Shown here one piece after another: positions 53,729 through 62,400 of a DNA stretch of 64,000 bases. This stretch comes from Maritalea mediterranea (GTDB lineage Bacteria > Pseudomonadota > Alphaproteobacteria > Rhizobiales > Devosiaceae). Within the stretch, counting starts at the first letter, position 1. Each line of letters opens with the position of its first letter. The stretch spans positions 124,001-188,000 of the forward strand of contig NZ_JAKGTI010000002.1 of assembly GCF_021568695.1 (NCBI RefSeq). Reading direction: 5' to 3'. A program made the position numbers and the translations under genes. Below the pieces are notes generated by a model, which was not told the DNA's origin, did no database searches, and was given only the letters and a program-made list of their open reading frames with translations.

Positions 53729-54814
53729 CTATGAGGATTTTGCACTCCAGGAGCGGACACGACGCAACCGCATCACATAGCCAATCACCTCAGCCACCGC
53801 TTTGAAGTGGGTCGGCGGTATCGGCTCTTCAAGCTCCACTGTAGCATAAAGTGCCCGGGCCAGGGGCGGATTTTCCACAATCGGAATTTCGTGTTCATTC
53901 GCCATTTCACGAATTTTAAGCGCCACCTTGTCAACGCCCTTGGCCAGGCAAACCGGGGCAGACATGCCCGCTTCATATTTCAGCGCCACCGCATAGTGGG
54001 TCGGGTTGGTGATGATCACACTGGCATCAGGCACATTTTGCATCATGCGCTGGCGGCCGCGTTCCGATCGGATTTGCCGCAATTTGGCTTTGACCTTCGG
54101 GTCACCCTCCATCTGCTTATATTCGTCGCGCACTTCCTTGATGGTCATTTTTTGTTTTTCAAACCATTTGTTGCGCTGATACATAAAATCAAGCCCTGCC
54201 ACCACGGTCACAACCGCCAAAGTTGCGAGAATGATCTTGATGCCCATTTCCTGAAAGGTCAGCATCAGGGTGGTGGGATCAGCGGTCACCAACGTGTCCA
54301 GTCGGTCACGTTCGGGCCACATCACCAGAAACATGATGATCGACACGATCGAAAGCTTGGCCAAACCCTTGGCAAAGTTCACCAGCGCATCTTTGGAAAA
54401 CAAGCGCTTCGCACCGCTCAGCGGCGACACTTTTGACCATTTTGGCTTTAGCGGATCCAGCGACCAAACCGGCTTGTGCTGCACCAAATTGGCCGCCAAA
54501 GCAAACCCGGCCAAAATCAGCAAGGGCACCAGCGCCACCAGCAGCACCGTGCCCGCCAATTCATACCAGAAACCGGCAAAGCCGGATTCACCAATTTCAT
54601 ATTGGTCAGCATTGGCCATCACATTTTTCAACATGTCGGTCAGTGACCCGGCCGTAATTGGCGCCATCAATGAGAAAATCAGCGCCGTGCCCAGCATCAT
54701 AAACCAGGTGGTCAGTTCCTGGCTTTTGGCCACGTCCCCTCTTTTGTGCGCATCCTGCAGCTTTTTCTCGGAGGGGTCCTCGGTTTTCTCGGACTTATCC
54801 GGTTCGTCAGCCAT
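53729..54814 (-). CDS. flhB: Flagellar export switch protein FlhB
   Basis: The 361-residue component of the flagellar type III export gate that switches substrate specificity from hook to filament. Four N-terminal membrane segments are followed by a cytosolic domain with the autocleavage motif NPTH (270-273). The C-terminal PIVENPPLARALYATVELEEPIPPTHFKAVAEVIGYVMRL is typical. The ATG overlaps the fliR stop by one base, so the two are coupled. It ends the minus-strand export operon. Confidence 0.95.
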   Translation of the reverse strand: MADEPDKSEKTEDPSEKKLQDAHKRGDVAKSQELTTWFMMLGTALIFSLMAPITAGSLTDMLKNVMANADQYEIGESGFAGFWYELAGTVLLVALVPLLILAGFALAANLVQHKPVWSLDPLKPKWSKVSPLSGAKRLFSKDALVNFAKGLAKLSIVSIIMFLVMWPERDRLDTLVTADPTTLMLTFQEMGIKIILATLAVVTVVAGLDFMYQRNKWFEKQKMTIKEVRDEYKQMEGDPKVKAKLRQIRSERGRQRMMQNVPDASVIITNPTHYAVALKYEAGMSAPVCLAKGVDKVALKIREMANEHEIPIVENPPLARALYATVELEEPIPPTHFKAVAEVIGYVMRLRRVRSWSAKSS

Positions 54815-55587
54815 TATCTCACTCCAACAAGCGCCATAAAGAATGCTTCAAGATGGCCGACATAAAGTGCCATCATTACGCTCAGCAACAAGGCAAACAG
54901 CAATAGCCCCAAAGCAATATTGGCCGGCATGGCGATAAAGAACACCTGCAATTGCGGCATCAGGCGGGCCAAGAGGCCCAAGCCAAAATAAAACACCAGA
55001 CCAAACACAATAAAGGGTGCTGCCATTTGCACGCCCACCACAAAGCTCGAGGAAATTACCTCCAGCGCCATGGTGCCCGCATCTTCCAACATAATCGGCG
55101 CACCGGGGGTGAAAATCTCATAGCTGTGATAAATCCCCGCCAGCACCAGATGATGCAGATCCATCGAGAAGATCAACGTCACCCCAAGCACCGCAATAAA
55201 GTTGCCGAAAATCGCCCCCTGCAAACCGCCCTGTGTCGGGTCAGAGGTTTGCGCAAAGGACAAACCGGTCTGAAACGCGATGGTCGAACCGGCCACCTGC
55301 GCCGCCGATGTCAACAACCTTGCCGTGCCGCCCAACACAAAGCCCACCGCCAGCTCAGAGGCCAACAAGGCAATCACCGGATAAAAGGCCAGATTGCCCT
55401 GCGGGTAAGTCTGCGAGATCAGCGGGTACATGATGAAGGTGAAGGTGAGTGCCAGCGCCAAACGCATGCGCACCGACAATCGGCTGGACGAGAACCCCGG
55501 CATCAACATGATCAGCGTGCCCAAACGGGCAAAGATCAGGAAATAGAGCAACACCGTTTGTGGCAGCCAATTGATGCTTAAGTTCAT
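54814..55587 (-). CDS. fliR: Flagellar export protein FliR
   Basis: The 257-residue export-gate subunit FliR with about six membrane helices, including VLLYFLIFARLGTLIMLMPGFSSSRLSVRMRLALALTFTF at the start and FQTGLSFAQTSDPTQGG in the cytosolic loop. With FliP and FliQ it forms the helical export channel. It lies between fliQ (2-base gap) and flhB (1-base overlap). Confidence 0.94.
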   Translation of the reverse strand: MNLSINWLPQTVLLYFLIFARLGTLIMLMPGFSSSRLSVRMRLALALTFTFIMYPLISQTYPQGNLAFYPVIALLASELAVGFVLGGTARLLTSAAQVAGSTIAFQTGLSFAQTSDPTQGGLQGAIFGNFIAVLGVTLIFSMDLHHLVLAGIYHSYEIFTPGAPIMLEDAGTMALEVISSSFVVGVQMAAPFIVFGLVFYFGLGLLARLMPQLQVFFIAMPANIALGLLLFALLLSVMMALYVGHLEAFFMALVGVR

Positions 55588-55589
55588 GG

Positions 55590-55859
55590 CTAGCCGCCGG
55601 TGATGATCAGATCAACCATCCGGTCCATATAGCCAGCCATTTGCGCGCCCATAAACGGCAGTGTCAGCAGCATGGTGATAAAGATCGCCAAAATCTTGGG
55701 CACAAACACCAAAGTCATTTCCTGAATTTGGGTCAGGGCCTGAAACAGCGCAATCACAACGCCGACCACAAGCCCAACAATCATCAACGGCGCGGATATA
55801 TAAATCAGCGTCCAAATACCATCCTGAGCTACGTCGAGAACTTGTGCGCCGGTCAACAA
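55590..55859 (-). CDS. fliQ: Flagellar export protein FliQ
   Basis: The 89-residue FliQ with two membrane helices: ISAPLMIVGLVVGVVIALFQALTQIQEMTLVFVPKILAIFITMLL. No ATG is present at the 5' end; a TAG lies three codons upstream. It must begin with TTG at 55859 or 55856, preceded by a strong AGGAGG (55862-55867). The second TTG is the better spaced. It is a part of the fliQ-fliR-flhB operon. Confidence 0.93.
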   Translation of the reverse strand: MLTGAQVLDVAQDGIWTLIYISAPLMIVGLVVGVVIALFQALTQIQEMTLVFVPKILAIFITMLLTLPFMGAQMAGYMDRMVDLIITGG

Positions 55860-55881
55860 CGCCTCCTAGTTGTGCCGTTTG

Positions 55882-56202
55882 TTAGATCGGCATCTGCATG
55901 ATTGATTCATAGGCGGTGATCACCCGGTCACGAATCGTCACCACCGTTTCCATCGCAATCTCAGTTTCCGAGATCGCGGTCACAACATCAACCACGTTCG
56001 ACTCGCCATTCACAAGATCCATCGCCTTCTGATCGGCGACACGACCTGTTTCCACCACATCAGTCAGACTTTGGGTCAGCATCTCACCAAAATCTGGACC
56101 AGCGGTTGGCTTTTGGGCCAATTGTGCTCCTTGTTGGCCAACATTGCCCAACTGGGCAGCGCTGGCATAGGCATTGGACGCAGCTGCAAATGGTACGCTC
56201 AT
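55882..56202 (-). CDS. fliE: Flagellar hook-basal body protein FliE
   Basis: The 106-residue FliE, which joins the MS ring to the rod. The C-terminal MDLVNGESNVVDVVTAISETEIAMETVVTIRDRVITAYESIMQMPI is typical, and the first 45 residues are variable. It lies between flgC and fliQ. Confidence 0.93.
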   Translation of the reverse strand: MSVPFAAASNAYASAAQLGNVGQQGAQLAQKPTAGPDFGEMLTQSLTDVVETGRVADQKAMDLVNGESNVVDVVTAISETEIAMETVVTIRDRVITAYESIMQMPI

Positions 56203-56276
56203 AAAAATTCCCCAATTAATTTTGGCCTAGTCCAGCGCGCCATTCCCCAATTTTGCGCTGCACAGCCCTTCCCGAT

Positions 56277-56693
56277 CTATCCGCGTAGAATGTCCAGCGT
56301 GCCGCCCAGCATCTGCCGGGTCACGGTCACCACATTCAAGTTCGCTTCATAAGTGCGCTGGGCTTCGCGCATATCCATGGTTTCCACTAGGCTATTTACG
56401 TTGGGATAAAGCACATAGCCGCGCTCATCCGCTGCCGGGTGACCCGGCTCATAGCGTGATTGAAAATCGCTCTGGTCATAGGCGACGCGGCCAATCTTCA
56501 CTTCATTGGCCATCAGCTCATTGTTATAGACCGCCTCAAATGTCGGCACTTTCCGCCGATATGGGTCGGCCCCTGGCTCTTTCGCAGCTGAACTGGAGTT
56601 CGCCATGTTTTCGGCAATGATCCGCATCCGCGCTGATTGCGCGTGCAGGCCGGTTGCCGCAATTTTCAGCGAATTCATAAAGTCAGAAGACAT
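56277..56693 (-). CDS. flgC: Flagellar basal-body rod protein FlgC
   Basis: The 138-residue proximal rod protein. SLKIAATGLHAQSARMRIIAENMANSSS (about 8-35) is the N-terminal rod motif, and YPNVNSLVETMDMREAQRTYEANLNVVTVTRQMLGGTLDILRG is the C-terminal helix pair. I chose ATG 56693, since the codon before is GTG and the AGGTGA site fits the ATG. It lies between flgB and fliE. Confidence 0.94.
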   Translation of the reverse strand: MSSDFMNSLKIAATGLHAQSARMRIIAENMANSSSAAKEPGADPYRRKVPTFEAVYNNELMANEVKIGRVAYDQSDFQSRYEPGHPAADERGYVLYPNVNSLVETMDMREAQRTYEANLNVVTVTRQMLGGTLDILRG

Positions 56694-56709
56694 CACTCAC
56701 CTCGTCAAA

Positions 56710-57114
56710 TTACTGTTTGCCCAAAGCGGTCCTGATCAACCGCAGGGAGCGTTTGTAAACGGCTGTCGCCGCTTGGTAGTCCATCTGGTTGCTGGAGACC
56801 TTCATCATTTCATCTTCCAGCACCACACCATTGCCTTCTGGCGTAATTTCGAAATTGTTCATTTGGCGCGGCCCGAATCCGTCCGCGCCCTGACCGACCA
56901 CCGAGATGTGCCGAGCGTTCGTCACCCGAGTCGAAACGGTGCTCATTTTCAAATCTCTTTGATGCTGGGCAAAGTCGAACTGCTTCAAATCCCGCCCGCG
57001 ATAGTCTGGGGTATCAGCGTTGGCGATATTCTCCGCCAGCAAGGTTTGCCGTGTCTGGTGCCACTTCATTTTTTGCGTTAACGCGTCAAAAAGCGGCAAC
57101 TTCGCAATCGTCAT
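56710..57114 (-). CDS. flgB: Flagellar basal-body rod protein FlgB
   Basis: The 134-residue proximal rod protein. It opens IAKLPLFDALTQKMKWHQTRQTLLAENIANADTPDYRGRDLKQFDFA, the rod signature, and ends QMDYQAATAVYKRSLRLIRTALGK. It is the first gene of the minus-strand flgB-flgC-fliE-fliQ-fliR-flhB operon, and faces fliO across a 244-base control region containing two inverted repeats. Confidence 0.94.
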   Translation of the reverse strand: MTIAKLPLFDALTQKMKWHQTRQTLLAENIANADTPDYRGRDLKQFDFAQHQRDLKMSTVSTRVTNARHISVVGQGADGFGPRQMNNFEITPEGNGVVLEDEMMKVSSNQMDYQAATAVYKRSLRLIRTALGKQ

Positions 57115-57205
57115 ACCAACCTCATAGCTTCAGTAGGCAGATATTGCCGGGCAAATGGTTAATGCGGCGTTAATAATCTTTGCAATTTTCAATAAATGCC
57201 ATCAG

Positions 57206-57227
57206 TTGGTGTTCCAAAAAGCACCAA
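57206..57227. promoter_or_regulatory. Inverted repeat A in the flagellar divergent promoter region
   Basis: TTGGTG (57206-57211) and CACCAA (57222-57227) flank a 10-base spacer, in the gap between flgB and fliO. Same spacing as repeat B at 57257-57286. Confidence 0.45.
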
Positions 57228-57256
57228 TTTGAAACTGCGGACTTGCACTAGGCATT

Positions 57257-57286
57257 TTTTGCCATCATCATTTTGCGATGGCAAAA
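57257..57286. promoter_or_regulatory. Inverted repeat B in the flagellar divergent promoter region
   Basis: Ten-base arms TTTTGCCATC (57257-57266) and GATGGCAAAA (57277-57286) are perfect reverse complements around a 10-base spacer. Between the divergent flagellar operons; no T run on either side consistent with termination. A binding site for a flagellar regulator is the likely role. The rest of the gap 57115-57358 holds nothing recognised. Confidence 0.5.
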
Positions 57287-57358
57287 CGCGTTCACCACAT
57301 TTTGACCAGATATATTGCATATGCCACACCGAAGTAAGAGACGAACATAGAGGCGATA

Positions 57359-58132
57359 ATGGGTTTTTTAACTGAACTATTGGGCGACGATCTGGGCAAT
57401 ATTGCCATTGTAATTGGCGGGCTATTCATCACGATTTTGGCCATCATTCTGGTGGTCTGGCTTATCAAAATTGCGTTTCGGGCCAGCCGCGATGGGGTGC
57501 GTAATCGCATGCGTCGCCTCGCCGTTTTACAGTCCGCACCGGTAGATAACAAACGCCAGCTCGTGATTATACGTCGAGACAATCAGGAACATTTGCTTAT
57601 GATCGGTGGCCCCAATGATGTGGTGATCGAAACCGGGTTCCAAAACCCGCAAGAGCCCTATCAGCAGGTCCCCGCTGCCAAAACTGAACCGCCACAATCC
57701 GAATCCATGCAGGCCAAAATGGAACCGACGGAGGGCGCCAAACCTTCTGCACCGCTGGTGGCCAAACCCCGCCCCGCGGGCCCATCACGCACCACTCCAG
57801 TGTCCCCTCTGGAAGAGAGGGTTGAACCCAAATTGGGTGAGAGCAACCATAAATCGGAAAGCAACGTCACCCCGATGCCAAATCTTGCCCCGATGGAAAA
57901 ACTTCAGGAACTGGCTCGGTCCAGACCCGATTCTCAGGCCCAAACCTTGAAATATCCGGGCCTGTTGCGCGGCGGCAATAAGCAAAAAGACGTGGATAGC
58001 CCTGTTTCTGCCAACAAAAACGAGGAAGCGAATGCCGACTCAGATAAATTGGCGGGCAAGAATGCTCCAGAAGTTGAGCATCAAGGAGCTGACACGACCG
58101 CACATGGGAAAGACAAAGCCAAACAGGATTAG
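57359..58132 (+). CDS. fliO: FliO-type flagellar biosynthesis protein
   Basis: A 257-residue protein with one membrane helix (about 13-38), then a short basic FliO-type domain (RLAVLQSAPVDNKRQLVIIRRDNQEHLLMIGGPNDVVIETG, about 52-92). The last ~165 residues are a Pro/Lys/Glu-rich, low-complexity tail. FliO helps assemble FliP complexes. Its 3' end overlaps the fliP start at 58104 by 29 bases. Confidence 0.85.
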   Translation: MGFLTELLGDDLGNIAIVIGGLFITILAIILVVWLIKIAFRASRDGVRNRMRRLAVLQSAPVDNKRQLVIIRRDNQEHLLMIGGPNDVVIETGFQNPQEPYQQVPAAKTEPPQSESMQAKMEPTEGAKPSAPLVAKPRPAGPSRTTPVSPLEERVEPKLGESNHKSESNVTPMPNLAPMEKLQELARSRPDSQAQTLKYPGLLRGGNKQKDVDSPVSANKNEEANADSDKLAGKNAPEVEHQGADTTAHGKDKAKQD

Positions 58133-58946
58133 TTTGCGCCATGCGCTGGCGGCGTCGCCGTCAGTGCCCCGGTTTACCTCTGATCGGCTAAAATCAGTTG
58201 CCTGGTTCAGCGTCAAATCATTTAGCTTTTGCTTTGTAATCCTGATGGCGGGGGCGTTACTCGCCTTTCCCGGCTTTGCGCAAGATATTTCAATTGATTT
58301 TGAAGACCAAACCACTTTGACAGAGCGGGCGGTGCAGTTGATCGGGATCATCACGATCCTGTCGCTCGCCCCCTCGATTCTGGTGATGGTGACTTCGTTC
58401 ACGCGCATCGTTGTGGTGCTCTCATTGCTGCGCACAGCCATTGGCTTGCAAACCGCGCCCCCAAACTCGGTCATGATTTCGTTGGCCCTGTTTCTCACCG
58501 CCTTTATCATGGCCCCGACCTTGCAAGATTCCTACGATCAGGGCATTGCGCCGCTTGTCGCAGGCGACTTGCAAATCGAAGAGGCTGTGCCACAAGCCAT
58601 CGCGCCCTTACACGAATTTATGCGCGCCCATGTGCGCGACAAAGATGTTCAACTGTTTCTCGATCTAACTGAAACCCCGATCCCGGAGAATCCCGAAGAG
58701 CTGGACATCACAATCCTTGTTCCGGCCTTTATGATCTCGGAATTACGGCGCGCCTTTGAAATTGGCTTTTTGCTGTTTGTACCGTTCATTGTCATCGATA
58801 TGGTGGTCGCCTCGGTCCTTATGTCGATGGGCATGATGATGCTACCGCCCATCGTGATTTCACTGCCGTTTAAACTGATCTTTTTTGTGCTGGTTGACGG
58901 GTGGAACCTGGTGGCTGGCTCACTGATCCGAAGTTACATCGGATAA
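58104..58946 (+). CDS. fliP: Flagellar export protein FliP
   Basis: The 280-residue export-gate channel subunit. A cleavable signal peptide (about 29-61, ending FPGFAQ) is followed by four membrane helices, including LSLAPSILVMVTSFTRIVVVLSLLRTAIGLQTAPPN and MISLALFLTAFIMAPTL. I start at ATG 58104; longer in-frame versions run into fliO, and an AGGAG at 58084-58088 is rather far (15 bases). The protein pairs with FliQ and FliR encoded on the minus strand. Confidence 0.9.
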   Translation: MGKTKPNRISLRHALAASPSVPRFTSDRLKSVAWFSVKSFSFCFVILMAGALLAFPGFAQDISIDFEDQTTLTERAVQLIGIITILSLAPSILVMVTSFTRIVVVLSLLRTAIGLQTAPPNSVMISLALFLTAFIMAPTLQDSYDQGIAPLVAGDLQIEEAVPQAIAPLHEFMRAHVRDKDVQLFLDLTETPIPENPEELDITILVPAFMISELRRAFEIGFLLFVPFIVIDMVVASVLMSMGMMMLPPIVISLPFKLIFFVLVDGWNLVAGSLIRSYIG

Positions 58947-58955
58947 ACAGGCGAC

Positions 58956-61900
58956 CTATAAGATATCCTGATCTGGCGACAATGCGCCTTGGGTGCCATA
59001 GCGCTCCCGATAGGCGGCCAAGAATGAATTGAGTGAATCCACGTCAGCAATTTGCCGGGCAAGCGCCTTAAACTCTTTTGTACCGAAGGCCGTTTTGCTC
59101 GTCACAAATTCAAAGACGGGCCATTCCGGTGTCGATGCCATGCGGTTCGAAAATTTCGCCCGCAACCGGGTCAGTCCAATCTCATCATTGCCCAACGTGT
59201 ACGCAACCGCAGCTTTCACCAGATCGTTGCGCACGCTGGTGGGCAATGATTCACCCCCGGTATATTGATCGGCATAAATGCGTTCAATCAGCTCTCCAGC
59301 CTCGCGATAGCGGCGACCAGACCAATGCGCATCCACTTCCAACAACCGGGCATCAAACCCTTCAATGTTGCGCAAAATGTCCACGGCCAGCTCGTCACGC
59401 CCTGCATCAATCAACGCTTTGGCCTCCAGAATGCGCCGCTGCCGCTCCAGTTGCGGCACCAAATTGGCCAACCGCGACTTATAGAGCGTTTTCAGCGCAA
59501 GGTCAGGCCGACGATTGGCAATCTGAATCACTGCAAGATCGGCAGCAATCTTCGAACGCGCGACCCCTTCCAAGCGATTTTCAATCTGATAGTCCAACAA
59601 TTCTGCGGCTTGATCCAACAAATCTACCCGCACCAAACGGCGCGCCAGATTGCGGATCATCTCATCGCCCTTAGCGCCTGAAGGTGTCAATTTGCGGAAG
59701 TCGTAGTAAAGCCCAAGTGCCCGCACCGGCTCCAGCCGGTCTGCCTCGCCATTCAGGAACAAGTCTTCGAAAATTTTACGAGCCAATTCGTAATGTCTTG
59801 TTTCTTGTGGTGTATCCTGATGCGCAACTTGCATACGCTGCAATGTCTCAAATCCGCCGCGATAGTCATGATTCTTAAATTGTAGGCGGCCATAGAGTTC
59901 CTGGATGTTGGCACCAAGTTCGCCGCCCCGCCAAGTCAAGGATTGGATCGACAACGTGTCCACCGCTTTGTCGAGATCGATATTGCCCTTCTTTTCTAGA
60001 ACCAGAAGCGTCCGATAAACCGCCTCGGCATAGGTTGGGCGCACATCCATGTTCAGCACGCTGCCATATGTTTCCAGCGCTTCATCATATTGCTCGTCCA
60101 CCTCGTCCACGCGTCCGGCGAGCAGGTCATACCGGCTGAGATCTTCTTTGTTGAGCGACCCAAAATCGATCCCGCCCAAATAGCGAATTGCTGCCGCGGA
60201 ATCGCCCGTCTCCACCGCTGCGCGTGCAGCCGCAAAATAGAATTCATTGGCAACCCAAAGAGGGTAAACCTCCACAGCCTCTTCAGCTAATAATGCATCG
60301 TTGCGCGCAATTTCATACTCACCGCGCCGCGACCGGGAAATTGTGCGCCAGATAATTGCATCTGCCGCCTCCACAAACGGTTCTTCCAGCAATATTTCCA
60401 ACGCATCATCATGGCGGTTGGCCAACACACTGGCCGCTGCCTTGAGCATATTGCCCTCATCAGCCAATTGCGGTCGCTTGGTGTCCTCTTCCCAAACGCG
60501 CAGAACACCCAAGGCTTCGTGCATCAACTTGTTGGCCAGATAATAGCGTGCCAACTCCACCCGCGCGCTCTCGCGGGCCTTGCCTTCAGCCTCTGCAGCA
60601 CGCACCATAATCTCTTCACGTTCGGCGACAAATTCATTCGGGCGAGAAAGGCTGGCCCCCGACAGGTCCAAATAGCCCACGCGCTCACCCACCTCCACTG
60701 GCTCATCGCGGTTGATATCGGTAGAAGAGGACAGCAACAGACCGTCTTTGGCATCAATGACCACTTCTGCCCCTTCAATCCGCAATTCGAGGTCAGAATG
60801 GTGCGGCTGTACGACGAGACCGTGAACCGCCCGCAGTGCTTTGAAATCCACATATTCCAAATCCCGCACAATGGCGCGAGAGGGCGGATAGGCCGTTACC
60901 ACCTGAAGCAAATCCCCCACATTTGGGTCACGCATTTGATGGACGCGGGCCGGACGCAGAATGTCCGCCACCAAAACCGTGCGCCCATCGCTTTGAGCTT
61001 GCTGGGTCAAAGTCATAGGCTCAGTCGGTGCGATCAGAATATCGCCCAAAGACAGCACCCAGGATCGCCCCTCAGACCCTAACGTAGCAAGTCGGTCCGC
61101 ATTCATTTTCATCTCGACAATCTGGGTCTCGCCCGCCCGGTTGACCTTGATGTCGCTGGTGATGCCGCCCAGCAAGTCCATATCAGCAGGGGAATCGATC
61201 GCTACATGGGTATCGAAGACCATCCACACGGTTTCACCGCGCTTGAACACAGCGGCCGGTGTGTCTTGCTCAAACGGAAAAATCAGGCGAACCGTTCCGC
61301 CGATTTTATTCACAAAGGGTGTGATCCGCGTTTGTCGCGATAAGGCAGGCGTTTTGCGCAACAACGGATCAATTTCTTCGACGACATCCTCAACCACTTC
61401 GCGATCGGCAATCTCCTCAGGCAATTGCTCCGGGGCAATCTCGGTAATGGGCACGCCCACATCTTCTCGCGTAGAAAAGTCGAGATCCAGTGTATAGTTG
61501 CGCTTGTCTTCCTTGAAAAAGCGCGGCTCAACATTCTCACTCAATTCAAAGCGCACCATCAACCCGTCTGGTGTCACCTCTTTCTCAACCTTTTCAATCT
61601 CCTCGGGCAACTCAGACTGGATGGCGTAAAGATCAACATCGATCGGCCATTCAAATCGCAACGTGCCGCCTTTTGGCGTCTCTGTCCAACTGGCCTCTGT
61701 ATCAATAGTCCATTGAAACTTAACCCGCGTGAAGGTGGGGTGACGGCCCACGCGTACAATAGCGTTTGGCTTGGATTCCCGGGCGATTCGCTCTTTTCGC
61801 CTTTGTTCAGCCAGCTTTGCCGCCCGCTCAGCGCGCAATGCCAATTCAGCCACCACATCTTCGGGCAAAGCAGGGTCCAGCCCCTGCCAGTCTCGGGGAA

Positions 61901-62312
61901 TAAAATCAACAAACAGCCGTTCACCGGCCTCAATTCGATTGATGCGGTAGTCGCGTTTCAACCCGAAACGGATGCCTTTATAGTCAGGGTCAACCCGCGC
62001 GACCGCCACATACTCGCCCAACTGCTCGGTCACATCCGGCAACTGAACGTCTATCGGCTGAGAAAACTCAATGCTCATAACCCCGCCGCTGGTGGAAATG
62101 GAATAGGATGGCAGATTCAACCGGTCGACAAATGTCAGGATGATCCGGCCAAAACCTTCTTGCCCCTGAGCCACCACCTCCAGGCGCTGACGCTCGGTCT
62201 GATTTTGGGCCACTGCCACTTGCGGTATTGTGGACATCGCAAAGCCAGCCGCGCACGCTGCCATAACCAGCGTGCGGCACAATCCTTTTTGCAGGGCTTT
62301 AAACAACACCAT
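58956..62312 (-). CDS. Very large secreted TPR-like repeat protein in the flagellar cluster
   Basis: A 1118-residue exported protein. A signal peptide (about 1-36, ending ATIPQVAVAQ-like) is followed by three beta-rich, AMIN-like segments (about 45-140, 185-290, 330-430) and, from about residue 560, a tetratricopeptide-like helical half with repeats such as ALEILLEEPFVEAADAIIW. Homologues appear in alphaproteobacterial motility clusters, but I know of no proven function. The 10-base gap to fliP and the position before motE suggest a motility role, such as a periplasmic stator or motor factor. Full length is not verified against homologues. Confidence 0.75.
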   Translation of the reverse strand: MVLFKALQKGLCRTLVMAACAAGFAMSTIPQVAVAQNQTERQRLEVVAQGQEGFGRIILTFVDRLNLPSYSISTSGGVMSIEFSQPIDVQLPDVTEQLGEYVAVARVDPDYKGIRFGLKRDYRINRIEAGERLFVDFIPRDWQGLDPALPEDVVAELALRAERAAKLAEQRRKERIARESKPNAIVRVGRHPTFTRVKFQWTIDTEASWTETPKGGTLRFEWPIDVDLYAIQSELPEEIEKVEKEVTPDGLMVRFELSENVEPRFFKEDKRNYTLDLDFSTREDVGVPITEIAPEQLPEEIADREVVEDVVEEIDPLLRKTPALSRQTRITPFVNKIGGTVRLIFPFEQDTPAAVFKRGETVWMVFDTHVAIDSPADMDLLGGITSDIKVNRAGETQIVEMKMNADRLATLGSEGRSWVLSLGDILIAPTEPMTLTQQAQSDGRTVLVADILRPARVHQMRDPNVGDLLQVVTAYPPSRAIVRDLEYVDFKALRAVHGLVVQPHHSDLELRIEGAEVVIDAKDGLLLSSSTDINRDEPVEVGERVGYLDLSGASLSRPNEFVAEREEIMVRAAEAEGKARESARVELARYYLANKLMHEALGVLRVWEEDTKRPQLADEGNMLKAAASVLANRHDDALEILLEEPFVEAADAIIWRTISRSRRGEYEIARNDALLAEEAVEVYPLWVANEFYFAAARAAVETGDSAAAIRYLGGIDFGSLNKEDLSRYDLLAGRVDEVDEQYDEALETYGSVLNMDVRPTYAEAVYRTLLVLEKKGNIDLDKAVDTLSIQSLTWRGGELGANIQELYGRLQFKNHDYRGGFETLQRMQVAHQDTPQETRHYELARKIFEDLFLNGEADRLEPVRALGLYYDFRKLTPSGAKGDEMIRNLARRLVRVDLLDQAAELLDYQIENRLEGVARSKIAADLAVIQIANRRPDLALKTLYKSRLANLVPQLERQRRILEAKALIDAGRDELAVDILRNIEGFDARLLEVDAHWSGRRYREAGELIERIYADQYTGGESLPTSVRNDLVKAAVAYTLGNDEIGLTRLRAKFSNRMASTPEWPVFEFVTSKTAFGTKEFKALARQIADVDSLNSFLAAYRERYGTQGALSPDQDIL

Positions 62313-62400
62313 TTATGGGTGGGCCTCTTTGCGATCAATCGTTGGGATCAATCTAACGCCTAGCAATTAACACTTTACTTACCACAAGCCGCAAAGCCGC

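Noticed and set aside
61425-62363. 312-codon frame antisense to the large repeat protein
   Set aside because: Shadow frame with no recognisable domain.
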